Origin: Atrichornis clamosus
Taxonomy: Eukaryota > Chordata > Aves > Passeriformes > Menuridae
Direction of reading: 5' to 3'
DNA length: 64,000 bases
Assembly: GCA_013400975.1 (NCBI GenBank)
Contig: WBMZ01011898.1
Span: forward strand, 124,001 to 188,000
Below the pieces are notes generated by a model. It did no database searches, was not told where the DNA came from, and saw nothing but the letters and a program-made list of their open reading frames with translations. Positions 11,418-25,200 of the stretch are shown here, piece by piece; the stretch's first letter is position 1, and the number at the start of each line of letters is the position of its first letter. Position numbers and translations under genes: made by a program.

Positions 11418-14321
11418 CTGGAGAAAGAGGAAAAAAGAGATTTAAATGCCAAAATATCTATGTCTGCTTACATATTTAAAGGAATTACAGACTTCTGAGC
11501 AACAATACCCTGTTCATTCTATGGGCATCAGTGACTGGGGACAGAGTGTGACAGACATGATCACAAATGAGAAGACACCTGTGAAAGTCCCAAGAAGTTT
11601 TGTCTCAACACTTCCCTCTTTTAAAAAAGCTAAAGAAAAACATTCAAGGGTAGATGGTTCCAAAACAAAACTGCATCTGTATTAAGCATGTGTTCCTGGG
11701 GTTTGAATCAAAAAGTTTTTAATTTTATTACCCAAATAACTTTAAATATAGGAAATATTTCTTCCTATTCAATTCAGAGAAAGAAATGAATCCTAGTTCC
11801 CAGAAGAGAATATGCTAAAAGATAGAGACCAACACTGAGGAAATCACAGAATGACACCTAAAAATTTTTTGCATGGGATGGTTTAATCAATGCTTCGAAA
11901 CTGATTTATTTATACCATTCCAACTCATTAATCCTACTTTAAGCTGAATATTAACCAGCTGAAATAAGTCAGATTTACAATGAAATTTTGTCTTCAGCTT
12001 GACCTAAACTAGCTTTCTGAACAGTTTGGTTTGAATGTCTTTAGCTCAAGTTTTATGACAACGAAAATTCTCTGAGAAAGGACTTCCCAGGGCTACATTC
12101 TGATGGGCAGTCACCAGCTTAGAACGGGCAGGACAAGAACTCAGACAGGAGGAGGACAATTCAAGCTCTAAACATCACACATTGTCAAAGCACATTGAGT
12201 CAAACAGGAGTGTCCCCATCGTTAGGCACAGCACTCCTGCTTCCAACAAGAGACTTTATTTATCCCAGTATTTATTTACATAGTATATGCATTTTTGAAG
12301 ATCAAGTCAAGTCAATGATTTTTGGACAGAAATAAATACATGCCTTTAGGCTGCTACAAACTTGCATGAGTAGACTTATTCTTGACCAAAGAACTAGAGC
12401 CAAAATGAAAAGTTTGTTGATCCTAAAGGCCAGGATAAGTGAAAGAATTGTTTTTAAAATCTTTATGCCCTGCAATAAATCATCTTTTCAACAACCAAAT
12501 CTCTGAGCTGCATTTTCTTAAACACAGTGCTGAACAGTAGAGTCATTTATAACTGCACGGAGTCAAGCACAAATGTTCCATTATAAAGCATGAGATGCAT
12601 TCCTTGGTTTTCCCTAAAGTTCATTGTTTCTAAAAGTTAATTTACAGTAGCAACTGTAGTTTAAAAAAAATAATCCCATAAGATAAATTATGCATATGTA
12701 ACATTTATGTCATTTTCTTGCACTGCAGTTTGACTGAAACAGAACTACATAACCAAAGAAAAATAAATCTAACCACAAATGCTTAATTTCCGTCTAAAAC
12801 ATATATAAGCAGCCAGGCTTGCTCAGTTTTTATTCTTTATGGAATCAGCCAGTGTCCTACCTTCCAAAAAGCTAAACTGGCAGTTACCAGCACAAGTAGA
12901 ACAAATAGTACCTTAAAGTGATAAGGCAATCTTCTGTAAGCTTAGCTGATTCCTCTGGCATTAAAACAAAGATTCACAAACCAACAAGAAATCAAACACA
13001 TTTGGGAGTCCCTGGGGAACAATCTAGCATTGGCAAGAAAACCTCCATGCCTACCGTGCTATTTCTGTCTATATCTGAAATCTGCTTCCAGAACAGTGAT
13101 AAAAGCAATGCAGCTCTTCTCTGTGAATCCAAAACAATGGAAGGTTGCAATCCCCCCATTCAGCTTCAAGGGGAACACAGCTGATCATCAAAGACAGGCT
13201 TATCCAGCACTTTCATTATTCTTAAATGTTAACATTTCATCCTTTCTTTAGAAGTCTTTGCTTACAATTTCTGAACAAAGACCACGTTTTAACCATTCCG
13301 TTTCCCACTACTCTCTGCCCGCCTTTGCACTCCCTTTCCTATTTTTTTTTTTACTTTTCCCTCTGTTCTCACTTGTAGAGTGTTTGTCCCCTGTAGACTC
13401 CAAATCATCACATATAAGTATAGATAGTTAGGCAATAAACATAATGTTGACACTCAACAGGCTTTACAAACACCACATATGATCTGGTCACAATGCAAAC
13501 TTGTCTTTTGAGAACCGACTTTGTCTCGGCACCACAATAGCTTTGAGAATTCTGGGAAAGACTGAGCCAGGAATTGGCACAATAGACCTAAATAAGTCAA
13601 TCCTAACCAAGGAACTTCTGAAGGCAATTATTAGACAATGGGGCAAAACTGCAAGCTTTGAGGATCATATATCCTATAACTAGGAAAAAAAAAGAAGATC
13701 CTGTTTCTGGCAGCCAACATCTTTAAATTAAAATAACTAATTAAAAAAAAAAAGTCTTTCATGGGAGCGCAGGAAAGGCAGTTGTCAGGAAGACAGGCCA
13801 ACAGAGTCACCAGACCCAGGGAACAATAAGTCTCAGGGAACAACAGACATGCATATGGATTGGCTTAGCTTTTTCTAAGATCCATTTCTTCACCCTTTTT
13901 TTTTTTCCTGAAAGAAAAATAATGCCTTGCAGAGCTTGTTTGTTTACTAGAGACTATAATAATATGATTTGGAAGGAAATGAATCAGAGGGACAGAACTG
14001 AAGTCAAGTCTTTTGATACAGACAAGCACCATCAAGGCAGGGTTAGGAAAGGGTAAGCCCTCAGAGAGCAGCAGGAGGAGGCTGGGAAGTATGACCTAAC
14101 TTCCTAAGCTCTTCCTTCATGAGGGAAACTGTATTCTTCTCAAGAAAACTTACCCATAACCGAATAAAACCTTGCAGCTGTATTCACAGAAAACATGTCC
14201 TATGGTTTTGGACACCAAATAAGAACAAAACAACAACAGGCACAGTTTTCCAAACCAGCTCAGCAGGAATGCTGATACACACACAGGTAATTTGCTCGTA
14301 CATACTCTATGAGATCCTTAC
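11418..14321 (-). other. MYO1B: MYO1B intron 5 (2.9 kb)
   Basis: The intron runs from donor GTAAGG (14321) to acceptor TCTCCAG (11418) and is phase 1. It contains short A and T homopolymer runs near 13339, 13687, 13742 and 13896, but no transposon, RNA gene or other exon that I can recognise. Confidence 0.93.
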
Positions 14322-14426
14322 CTTCAAGGACTGGATTAGACTGCAAAAGTTGTTCTTTTACTTGATTAACCTCTGCCCCTTTTCCACACACAGCAGCTAT
14401 ATATGACATGACAAGTTTGCTCGCCT
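14322..14426 (-). CDS. MYO1B: MYO1B exon 5: residues 116-150 plus first base of codon 151 (loop 1 region)
   Basis: The exon is 105 bases long. A pyrimidine-rich acceptor CTCTCCCCCCACAG precedes AG GCG AGC (completing Glu116, then AS). The donor GTAAGG at 14321 follows GAA G, in phase 1. It encodes ASKLVMSYIAAVCGKGAEVN, then QVKEQLLQSNPVLE. The first part is the helix following the P-loop; CGKGAEVNQVKE is surface loop 1, which in myosins tunes nucleotide exchange. LLQSNPVLEAFGNAKT is a hallmark of class I and other myosin motors and continues into the next exon. Ile125 is the only difference from recalled mammalian MYO1B (Val). Confidence 0.97.
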
Positions 14427-17400
14427 CTGTGGGGGGAGAGCCAAATAAAACAGCGATAAGTATTGGCAAAATGGCTATAACATTATTTGCAGACTAAATC
14501 TCCATCGCATTTTCTCAATGCCAGACAGGAACTGCGAGCACACATTTCATTTCAGTCTTCTTCTTCATCATTGTACCATCTGGAAATGCAGAAGGAGCAT
14601 ACCCTGCTATGAGACCCATGCCATTACATCAGCAATCCTCTTGATTTAAACACCTAGAGCCTGCCCAAGCTAAAATGCCACCCTTGGTTACAGCACATTA
14701 CCTGCTCCTTTTTCGTTTAGCCTCAGTAAGAGGCATTCTTTAAGAAAAGAACATTATCCCCTGCTGTCACATTGGAAATGTTTTAATCTAGGCTGAAAAC
14801 CAATGGGCTCAGGCAGTTTCAAGACACAGAATTCAATCAGTTTATATCAGCAGATAGACAACAAGTGCAAACACACAACACTTATACACATGTCATTACC
14901 GCTCTAAAGTACACTACAAGCAGCTGAGCAACGGCAACATCACATAATGTGCTGCAGTCTGTTCGCAAGCATAACCAATAGAGAAAGGGAAGCATTCATG
15001 CAAACAGTGAAACTAATTTGGAGGCACAAGCTTTTGACAAAGCCTGGAACAATTTTTGGACCCTCAAAGCTGGGTTCATATGGGAGTCAATCACCCATGA
15101 CAGAAACAAGTGTTAGATAATCCATCCAACCCTTATGTTTTTGCTGGCCAGGAAAAAGGGCAGAAGTTTATAAAGAGAATCTGGGATGGTTACTATGATG
15201 CAAGACAGTGAAATTAGAGGCAATATGGGCTGATATACATTGTAATTACTAACAGCTGGAACCCTATCAACTCAAGACTGTGGTCTTAAAAAAAAATCAT
15301 TATACTACATTTGTAACAGATCTTCAGAGATCTGTTACAAATTTACTGGCTCATTTCAGGAAAGAACTGACAGATGACAAGTTCTCCCTTGGATTTTGAT
15401 TTTTCCTATTTAATCATATTTGTTTGCTAGTATTATATTACTATCCCATATTGTAGAGAAAACTGAGCAAACCTGCAACACAGGAAGCAAGCAAGGAGCA
15501 AGAACATATAGGTGTGTTCAGAAGGCCTCCAATCTCCTTTGATTGTGCCTTGAATACCGCTCTCATTTCTAAGAATCTGTTCCCTTCAGAGCTTGGAATT
15601 ACGAAATTATTTCTTTTGGAATATTACCTAAAAGAGTCTACATCTTTAAGCAGAGCCACTCAATCACTGAGAGAAGCATGCACTGAAGCAGCAAAAAATC
15701 TATTATAGTAGTATACACACAATGACTTCAATACAGGCTTTGAACATCCGCAAAAGAAAATAAAGGCCCTTTCTTTGATTAGGAACTCTGTTTGGTCCAA
15801 GAAAGACATCAGGAAGGGAATGATCATCCTAACATCTCAAAACATTTAAATACATCACTTGTTCTGGTGATGTACCACGTTGTCTTGCCCAATGCTGCTA
15901 TCAGTTAACATTATAAACATGCAGCAAAACAAGAACAAAATCAGAAGTAAATAAAAAGGCCCAACTGATGACAGTACAGTTTCAGCTCTTCCAGTGCAAA
16001 TATGTCAAATGTTCTGGCTACTCAAAATCTAAAACACAGTTATTATACTATCTGTACCAAGAAGTTTGTTTCCTCAACACCAGGAACTTCCTTCCCAACC
16101 ACTCCCAAACTCTCTTTTTTTTTAATGAAAACTTGACTTCTTAACTCATAGCTCCATTTCAGTACCAGAAGTTACATCAAATGTTAGAGAATATAACAGA
16201 TTACAAGTTGATTAATGACTTGAATTTCAAACCTTATATTATTTTGTACGTACCTTTATAAAGAAGGAACAATTCATATTATGTCCCATATGGCTATAGA
16301 AATTACAGAACAGTCAAAATCTCTATACAAATCTAAATCTACCATTTACATATAGAGAAGTTTAACAACTCGATCTCTGATCCACCTTTCAAATGAATAA
16401 ATTAATAATATGTACCTCAGTTTTATGAGGTGCTTGATAATTCACAGTTTGTGAGGAAATCAGGACATTCAAGAGCACCAGTACAGGACTCTTTTCTAAA
16501 GCCTGAACTTCTAGACAGAACCTCAAATAATCATATTAATAAGAACTTGATTTTTTAAAATACACACTTTTACTGAGCACACATTTTCACATTACTGACC
16601 TGTAAATAAGGATTATGTTACAAGACTTCAAGACCCCTCAATTGGATGCCACTAATTAAAGCACCAAAGATGAAGCCTACACTGTATATTTTCACAAAAG
16701 GCTCCGAAAGCAGCTTCTTGTCACCCACTTTAAGTCCTGCTCAGAATAAGCACACAAAGCTCCACATATTCTTAGATTCAAAGGAAAAATGTCTCAAATT
16801 ACTTGGAAACAGATGTATGCCTTCCTACCCGCTCTCTCTTTTGCAAGTCACCTCTGTTTTAAACTGCTATTTTTGAAAATAACTGACTTCTTTCTTTTTA
16901 AAGGTCTACCTAAAATGTACTGCAGTTATGCAATCCTCACTTGATTTCTAACCTTCCAGTTTAAAAACTAGCAGTCGTTTTCAAGGAAATGTCAGCTTTG
17001 CCTAAGAAGCTCAGTGTTCTGGCACACAAGCCAGTCTTAGATTTGCAGTTGAGCACAGCATGCAAAAAGCTGATAAAATTTCCAAAGTAATCAGCTACCA
17101 TTATTTCTTTTCCTTAGATAAACAGCATAACCCAGTTTAAATGCATATTTTTATTGAGAGACAAGTGGAAGTATCAAACCTAGAAAACCCAGAGCATTCT
17201 GTTTTCTGTCTTCATGCTTCCCACCAGGAGAGCCTAGATGGTTTCTGGCCCTTGCAGTACTTTAGCACAACCCAGCATTACTTTGGTACGACTCTGGATA
17301 CTGACGAGGACATTGGATTAATATAAGAGAGGACTTCAACATGGTAACTGTGTAAAAAAACACTATCTCATGTGAGTTCACACCTGCAGCAACAAGTGTG

Positions 17401-17532
17401 ACAGCACTCATTTTCTGCAGTGGCCAGACACAGAGTTACCGACATCCCTCAACTCTTACAGACTCTAACACCACTTTGCAAGACCCTGAATAACACTAAA
17501 TGTTAACTGATAAGATCCAAACTGCTCTTTAC
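14427..17532 (-). other. MYO1B: MYO1B intron 4 (3.1 kb)
   Basis: The intron runs from donor GTAAAG (17532) to acceptor CCCCACAG (14427) and is phase 1. Its one distinctive element is the perfect inverted repeat at 15309-15342. The rest is AT-rich sequence without recognised repeats or genes. Confidence 0.93.
15309..15342. repeat. Perfect inverted repeat, 15-bp arms, 4-base loop
   Basis: The arms ATTTGTAACAGATCT (15309-15323) and AGATCTGTTACAAAT (15328-15342) are exact reverse complements separated by TCAG. Pairing does not extend beyond the arms. The element lies in intron 4 of MYO1B, about 0.9 kb from the next exon. At 34 bases in total it is too short for a normal pre-microRNA; it could be a relic of a hairpin-ended transposon or a chance foldback. 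Confidence 0.9.
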
Positions 17533-17627
17533 CTGTTTTTCCAGCTCCACTTTCTCCTGTAATAAGGATGCACTGGTCTTTGTCCTGGTCCCTTAAAGAT
17601 CTGTAAGCTTCATCAGACAGAGCAAAG
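17533..17627 (-). CDS. MYO1B: MYO1B exon 4: P-loop exon, residues 84-116 (both ends split)
   Basis: The exon is 95 bases long. The acceptor CTTTGTCTGCAG precedes C TTT GCT CTG (completing Ile84, then FAL). The donor GTAAAG follows ACA G at 17532, in phase 1. It encodes [20 protein letters not shown], then LIT and the phosphate-binding P-loop GESGAGKT at residues 108-115, with the ATP-contacting Lys114 and Thr115 intact. GESGAGKT, rather than the GESGSGKT I recall for MYO1A, supports the MYO1B assignment. This exon holds the core nucleotide-binding element of the motor, and no change in it suggests loss of function. Confidence 0.97.
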
Positions 17628-20600
17628 CTGCAGACAAAGAAAGAGTCAATTGAGAATTAGAAAAAAAAAACCCATTAAATACCAACAATAATTACAATCT
17701 GTCCTTCACACATCCAGGCAGGGGCAAAAAACCCAACAAAACAAAACCCTCCAAGTGTTAATGTCCCATAAATGGTGAGACATTCACTTTTCAGAATATA
17801 AAGGCCCACAGAAGCAAAATGGATACTTTTTCTCAGAGGCTGATTTAGTCCTCCTCCAGGAACAAACAAGATAATGTTTCAGTTTTTCTAAAGATAGCAA
17901 AGTCAAAACAAAATAACAGAATTTTAGGAAAATGTAGCTAGCTTTCTTCCCTGAACAAAATGTCATATTCTTCACTGAAAAAATGTCAATGCATCATCAG
18001 GATGTGTTCTGTCCAAAGACATCCCTAAGATAAAGGAAACAGGAGAATCCTGAGCACTAACAATACCATAAGCTGAAATTTCTACTCAGCAAGAAGAACT
18101 CTCACATCCTTATAAAACATTGAGCATTTTAAGCCTTTGAGTATAGCTAGACTTTTGTATGAATATGCAGAATTATTTCCCAATAACTGTGGTCTTAACT
18201 CAGAATATAATAAGAACTAACAGCTTTCTTGTACCAAAAATGTCTTTTCCTGTAGCTTAAAACATCATGACCCTGAAGCTCCTGGGCTGCAGTTTGAATC
18301 CAGATGTGCTCTGCTGCTATGCAGCAATATATATTTTGGACAAATGCAGATATCTTGCTTATATTTAGTTTTCTTTAGTAGCAATTTTGAGACAGAAGGA
18401 ATCAAGATTTTCTTTCAGCTGCATTTTTCAACTAATGGAATAAAATACTCTGGAAACTAAGCATTAGAATCCTTTGAAAAAACTTCAGCAAGTGGTATGT
18501 GAAAAAGGACATAAAAGCAAAACTCAAATAAAAAGGCATAGACTCATTACACAATGAAAGAAAAAATATGATATTCAAACATGGCACATTTTTACAAGAA
18601 ATTAACAGCTATTCAACAGACCAAGAGCTTTGTTAGATTATTGCATCTGGTAAAATATTTAGTGTTTGTATGTACTTAAAAGTGGATATTGTTTATTATT
18701 TACAGCAAACAAACCATGTATGAAAACTAGAAATGAATTCTCAGGTCAACATAAAATGCAGAATCATTGCAGGTCCAATGCACTTTTTAGAAACTTGATT
18801 CTTTATTCTACAACAGTTCAGTAGCTTTGCATTCAGCTGGTAACTGCAAACAGATCAAGTATTTGTTTTGGACAACGTAGCCATATACTGCTTTTTTTTT
18901 TCACAGGCAGCCACAGCCCCTGTATAGAAAAGCAAGCTCTTTGTCATGACACCACTTAGGGGAAGCAGGAACAACACAATGCAAGCAGTGAGAGCCACGC
19001 GGGGCCTTTTCTAGAGGCTCTTACTGCTGCACTTTGCAAGCTCCAAATACTAAAACTACATACCCTAAAATTAGTCCATACTGATTGCTGCCACTGTCCC
19101 TTAGCTCCGAGATTCTCTCCCCAAAAAGTGTATGAAGAGCATGTCATGTTGTCTCCAATACATCACCAGGTGCATGTGCAACACCTTTCTGCTTCCTCAT
19201 CCCTCACCTGTATTATACTCATCTCATATTTGCTTATTTGGGTTTTGGTTTTGTTTGCTTGTTTGGTTTTATGGTCACATGTTACCAGCTCAGCCACCTT
19301 GCAAGAGACCAACGTGCCAAGTGAGGATTTGGAAAATGGGTAAATGAAATACCTCACAGCTCCTTTGCTACTGATCAATAACACCTTCCCCTCCCTCTCT
19401 AGGAGCTGCCACGGATGCTCACGTCATTGTTTCCCCCTCTGTGTGTCCCTCTCCTGTCTTCTCTCCTGCAGCACACCTGCCTGCCCAGCGACTGGACCCG
19501 CCCAGGGCTCCATCCCACTGCTTTTCTCTCCGACTTACGTTGTCCAAGGCACTAAATCACAAGTCTCCTCTCTGCACAGATGGCTGGGCCATCCACTTAA
19601 CACCCATGATCAAAGGTCATTAACTCCTTTGGGTACATATACCACTGAAGCCAGGGCAAGACTGATCTCTCAAACCTTAATACTGCTCTGGTGATTGAAG
19701 CATTTGAACTCAGTAGTTCAACTGGAGGTGAAAATGTCTTTACGAGAGAGTAGCAGGCTGTAATGTTTTTAGCATTACAACAAAGTCTGATTGTGATGTG
19801 GCCAACATGCTGGAGAACTAGCAAAAAAAATAATATTCTGCTGCTGCTGAGAGACCATGACACAATTTCTGGCATCCATTTCACTGTTTGGAATACAAAC
19901 TACAGTAGCAATAACACTTTACCAGACTCTCTTACAGGACACATTTAGGAAATTAATAATATTTGTTGAATGCTGCTGCAGATACTCTCACAAACTGAAG
20001 AGCACAACAGCACCCAGGAAAGCTTATTCCAGCACAGATTACCTTCCTTTTTGCAAGGAAAAAAAAAAAAAGCAACAGGATGAAGATGAAAGAAATAAAC
20101 TGCACTGAGCATTCATGGGCCGTGTGAGACTAACACTAATGCTGTGATTTCTACATGTTTGACTGAGGAAACTGTCTTTCAGCAAGAAGTAAGACTCCGA
20201 GATGCTTTTCAAACTTACAGACTGGATGGCTCATTCTGTGCTTCTTGCCCTTCAAACAATCTTGGCCATCAACTAGTTTTTCACTGCTGAAAAAACTTTC
20301 TTGGCAGTAGTTTCACACCAGAAAATGAAGACAGCATCAAGCACAGAGAAAGTATTCTCTCTGTTGATATACTGAGTTATGGGTTAATCAGCTTAGTACT
20401 CATTCATCTTCTCTAATACATTGAATTTAAGTTTCTCAACAGCCCCTGTCAAAATGTATTTTACTGCTTGATGTATTTATTAGCTCTGCCTGCACTGAAT
20501 AAAGACATTAAATCATGCTTTTTCTCCTTCCTCTGCACTGAAACTTAGAGTCTAATACGGCCTTCAGAGGTCTCTGAAGTTAGAGAAGAGAGGGGGATTT

Positions 20601-22236
20601 CATCCAGATGCTTGGCATACACTAACATTTCCTCCAATCTACACAACCCACAAAGCCTAATACTCCACCAGTATATCAAATATTATCTACTACAGACAAA
20701 AGAAAAAAGTCAACTCATTTCAAAAGAAGTTTTGCATAAGTACTTATCAAAAGTTACCCAGTAGAAGTGTTCTAAAACCTATCAGTGACATTTCAACCAC
20801 TGCTCCAACAACCCAACTGCAGGAGGAATAACCAAGAGTATCTAAAAAACTAAGATTTCCTTGTCTTTCTGGCACTGCATAAACAGCATTACCATGGATA
20901 TGTCAGTCTGAACAAAGATCTTTATCCCAAAGAAAAAGATCTATTCACATCATGTTGGCTTTCATAGCACACCATTACACCTCACAGTCCTTCCTATCTA
21001 TTATTGCCTTCTATCCTTACAAAACCAGAAAACCCAAACAAAAACAAACTTTGAGTCCTTTAGTTCAAACTCTATCTGATGCAAAAAAAAATATAATTTA
21101 ATGCTATTCCCTATTGGCCAAAAAATAATTTCATTTAAGGTCATTTTAATTTAACACATTTTAATGATCTACAGGCCACAAAGAATCCTAGTCTTTTCCT
21201 TTTAGCAACATTAATAGACATGGCTCTGTAAAGTCAACATTTGCAACTATAGATTTAAACCACATACCACTCTTTGAGCCACCTCACAATTACAGAGCCT
21301 AACTAAAATTTCAGAACAGTTTTAAAAGCAGTTATAAACCATGTGTTTCGAATTAGCTGATGAGTGTGTCAGCAGTGTCAGTTACCGTACCTTATAATAA
21401 GCTCTCCTTTGATTTTTAGGTTTTCATGGAAGAAGATGACATTCTCTTACCACAACAAACACAGAAATATTTAGTTGAGTTCTCTTTTAGCTAAGACTTA
21501 AGTATAGAAGCAATCTGAAATCGAAATGCCACCCACACCTAGCTCAGTTTGAAGGTTCTGCTTTTTTATAGCACAGCTCGTTCAGCCACAAGCTTCAGAT
21601 GGCCAGATCTGTCACAAAGTCCTAACCCAAAAATTCTAACAAAGGGAGAGAGCATAGGCCTCCAAGGGGCTTTTCCAAAGGGCTCTGGCAATTTTCAGCA
21701 TCTCTATGTTTAAACAGAACACTGGGAGTGTTTGGAGGAAGTGAGAGGAAGACACAGGAGCAAGGTTGCCTCCCAAAACAAGCAGCAAGTGCTGCATTTG
21801 AACACTACAGATTGCACCCACAATCACACAAGGGGCAGAAACCTTGCTCTAATTGCCAGAAGTTCAGCTCAAGGGAACAGCTTTTCTTCCATCTTTTTCC
21901 CTTAAGACAAAATCACCAGGATCATTATTTGCCAGATATTGGTACTTCCTTCCACTACCATTTTCATTCTTCCTTTCATTTTCCTTAGCATTCTCAATTA
22001 ACAGTAATTAGTTAACACTATTTTAAATTCCCTCCAATTGCTCTTCTCATGCACTAATAGAGTCAATTCACTTCATCCCATCTTTACCAGCTGTTGCTTT
22101 GATTCAGAGATTCTTGGTCCCCATTTCAGAACATCTACTGCTTAATCTTGGCTGTTGGCTGACAACTCATTTGCTACTTTCAAAGGAAATTAAGAAAACC
22201 TCTTTCCTTGCCTGTTCCAATTTCTCATGAAGCAGG

Positions 22237-22273
22237 GCCCTGGTACCAGGGCTCAACTGCTCAGGTACCAGGG
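22237..22273. repeat. 16-bp perfect palindrome followed by a partial copy
   Basis: GCCCTGGTACCAGGGC (22237-22252) is its own reverse complement. CAGGTACCAGGG at 22262-22273 repeats its right half plus centre. A single 16-bp palindrome is expected about once by chance in a window this size, so only the adjacent second copy is notable. Confidence 0.7.
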
Positions 22274-25200
22274 TTCGTTTCTGCTAAACCGTGCCTAAGC
22301 ACACTGCAGGATGTTAGAAGTCAGTGCTTATCAAAGACTATATACCATGCTAGACTAGAAAGAACAGCAGTAAAATGTCAGCTGTACATGAATTTTTAAT
22401 ATAAATTGTACATGAAATGTAATTTAATGATTTCAAGTTTAGTTAAGAGCATCATTTAAGTTCCTCCTTTCTCTTTCTGAATGTATAGAGATGCTCAGTA
22501 ACAGGGTAACAGCAAACAAATTATTTCTTTCTCTGATGACATGTAGTGGGAAAACATCAGAATTACAGTTTGCTTGAGTATAAAAATTCCTAACAACCTG
22601 AGCTAAGAAGAGTGGAAGCAGATTTTATAAAGTGCTTTGAGGCTTTACGTTGTAAATCATCATTATTTGCTATATATATTCCCCCACCCATTGAAGCTCA
22701 GTGGAAAATTCACCATTCAGGAAAAACAACTGTAAGAGATTATTTATAGTATTAGCTCATGGCTCAGAATCGTTTAATCTAATTGCCCTAAGGATAAAAA
22801 GTGTACTCCCATTTTCCATAATTACACACTGTCTCATGTTCAGCACTTTGACACACTTGAAAAGAAAAGGTTGATTAGCCTGCCACTGGAGTGAACAAAG
22901 TAACAGCTGAATTGATGGAGCACCGGCTAGGAGAGACCTTCACAGGCAAGCAGCTGCTCTTTCAAAAATGCCAATCAGGGAGAAAAAAAAAAAGACCAAC
23001 CAAATTTAAACAACAGGATAAAGAGGTGTGCTGAGACAGATGGAAAGCCTTTTCTCCTGTTCATGTTCTCCCTTTTTATTTCTCTGGTGAGCACAGAAAC
23101 CTGTTTTATCAACAGTACTAACACACACAGCAGAAGGGTACCTCCTGCACAGGCCTCCCCACTTTGTTATTCACGTGAGCAGCTGTGACGTTATTAGATG
23201 TAGGACACAGCCCAAAGCTGTGCAAATCAGCCTGTTTGGTTTGTCAGAAGCAGCCGTAATTTACAGAAGGGAAGGGACAAGAAAAAAGGGAGGGGGAAGA
23301 GGACAAAGCCACTCTTGATTTTCAAGTGTAAAACACTTCAGTACATAGGCTAATAATAAACAAGGTGGATTTATTTTCTGCTCTGGTAGGCTGGGAATAT
23401 AACATACCCTCTGATGCTCATACACTGCAGGTTTAGCAAAGGACTTGTCTCAGGCCAATAATCTGAGGTCTGGGCAAAAAGAAAAAAGTGTTCTTGCTGA
23501 AAATCTTGTCTCAGACTGAAGCAGATTTTAAACATGTTCAATGGACTTCAACTCAAATGTCTCCCTACAAAGAGGCTCGGACAATGCTTCTTCCCAAAAT
23601 ACTGCGCCTCCACAACCTCCCAGCTCACCAAAGCCCGGTCCTTTTCCCTCTTGCAGGATGGCACACATTTCCACTCTAAGGGAGCTTTAAAAGTTTTGAT
23701 CACTTTCCTTTATTGTAAGCCCAAAAAAAGTTAACCTTTTTTTTAAATAAAACAACAGTGATCTTTCCCAGCACTGTACAGAAAAGCCAAAAATGCAGCC
23801 ATTGGTTTTCTGCCTATTTCAACAACATCTAAGACATCTTGTTAAAGCTATGATGGAAAATGAGAAGTGCCTTTTACCAGAAGCCTGTGACCCAGCTCTT
23901 CCCTTATTTTCCTTCAATCCATGCAATACAGGATCTTTGCAGTTGAGGATGGCCATGACACTTTGCAATCCAGACTACCAAGTAAATTCTCCCTCTGAGT
24001 TTTAGCAAACCTGGTAACATGTCCACATCCCATCCCGCAGCTCAGTCCTGTCAGTGAAATACGCCCAGCAGCTCATCAGGGCCCAAGGTTGAGTCCTCCA
24101 AAGGAATGCAGGATGGTGGCAGAGGGGAGCAGCAGGCAGAACCCTGGTGCTGCAGATTAGCAGGCCTGTCCCCTGTCCTGGTGACGTGTTTACCAGGGAG
24201 CACCAGGCTCGGCTGGGCACTCCAGGGCACACCAAACCGAGCTAACGTGGACCAGTGCCAGCTGCACACACCGTAAACACCTGCAGCTGCACACAAACAG
24301 CAGGTATGACTCGTGACTTAGTCTGCCTAAAGCAGGGAATTAAAACAGTGAACTCCTCTTTGGAGCAGGTCCTTGTCAGTTGAAGTGAAGATAAACATAA
24401 ATCAAGGCGGGGCAGGGAAGCAAGTAGCTCCTTTACTTTTCAGAAGAGCAGCTTGCCTTGGATTCCCCCTTGCCTAGTCCCATTTTCCTTGAATTTACAT
24501 CAGCCAGCTGGATGGCACATAACCATCGCCTCCTCACCCATACCAACACTCAGCCCATGGGTCTAGCAGGAGCCAGTAACTCCCAATTCCACAGCATTAA
24601 CAGATGAGTCTGCAACCCAAGCAACCCCTCAGCCCAAGCACCGGGCTGTGTTACACAAGGCACACAACCAGCTCCCACATGGTCACACAGGAGGACACAG
24701 ACAGGCCTCTCGCAGCCCCACACCAACTCCGTCTGCTGTAATGTGCACCGCAAGGACTTCAAGGTTCTTGGGGGAAAAGGCGTTTCTGTTTACAAAATCA
24801 TGAATTTTATTGGGCTATGATATCCTTGCAGCGAAGTACAGGAAGTGTTTTCTATCGTTTCATCAAAAATCAGATTTAATTAGATGTTCATTTCCTAGGA
24901 TGAATCAGCAATTGTCATGCTTGATTTAATGACTGCCTAAACCAGCCAAGGCCTTATGCTTGGTGTTTTTACTGCAAAACTATAGGCTGAAGATTTCTGG
25001 TAGCCATATTCTGCATCAGAATCTCCAAGTTTTAACCTGGACTGACATCCCAGCTGTACTACACGAGCCTGCAGTCACCAGCGGGGGAAGGAGTTTCATG
25101 GCAGAGCAGAAATGCTCTTCATGTTTCTCCACGGATCTTCTGAAGCTTTGCAGTCCCTGAGGCTGAGCTTGTAAAAATTGGGATTTATTCCACTTCCCTA

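Noticed and set aside
15309..15342. Hairpin as a microRNA precursor.
   Set aside because: The stem is only 15 bp with a 4-base loop and no pairing beyond it, well short of a typical precursor.
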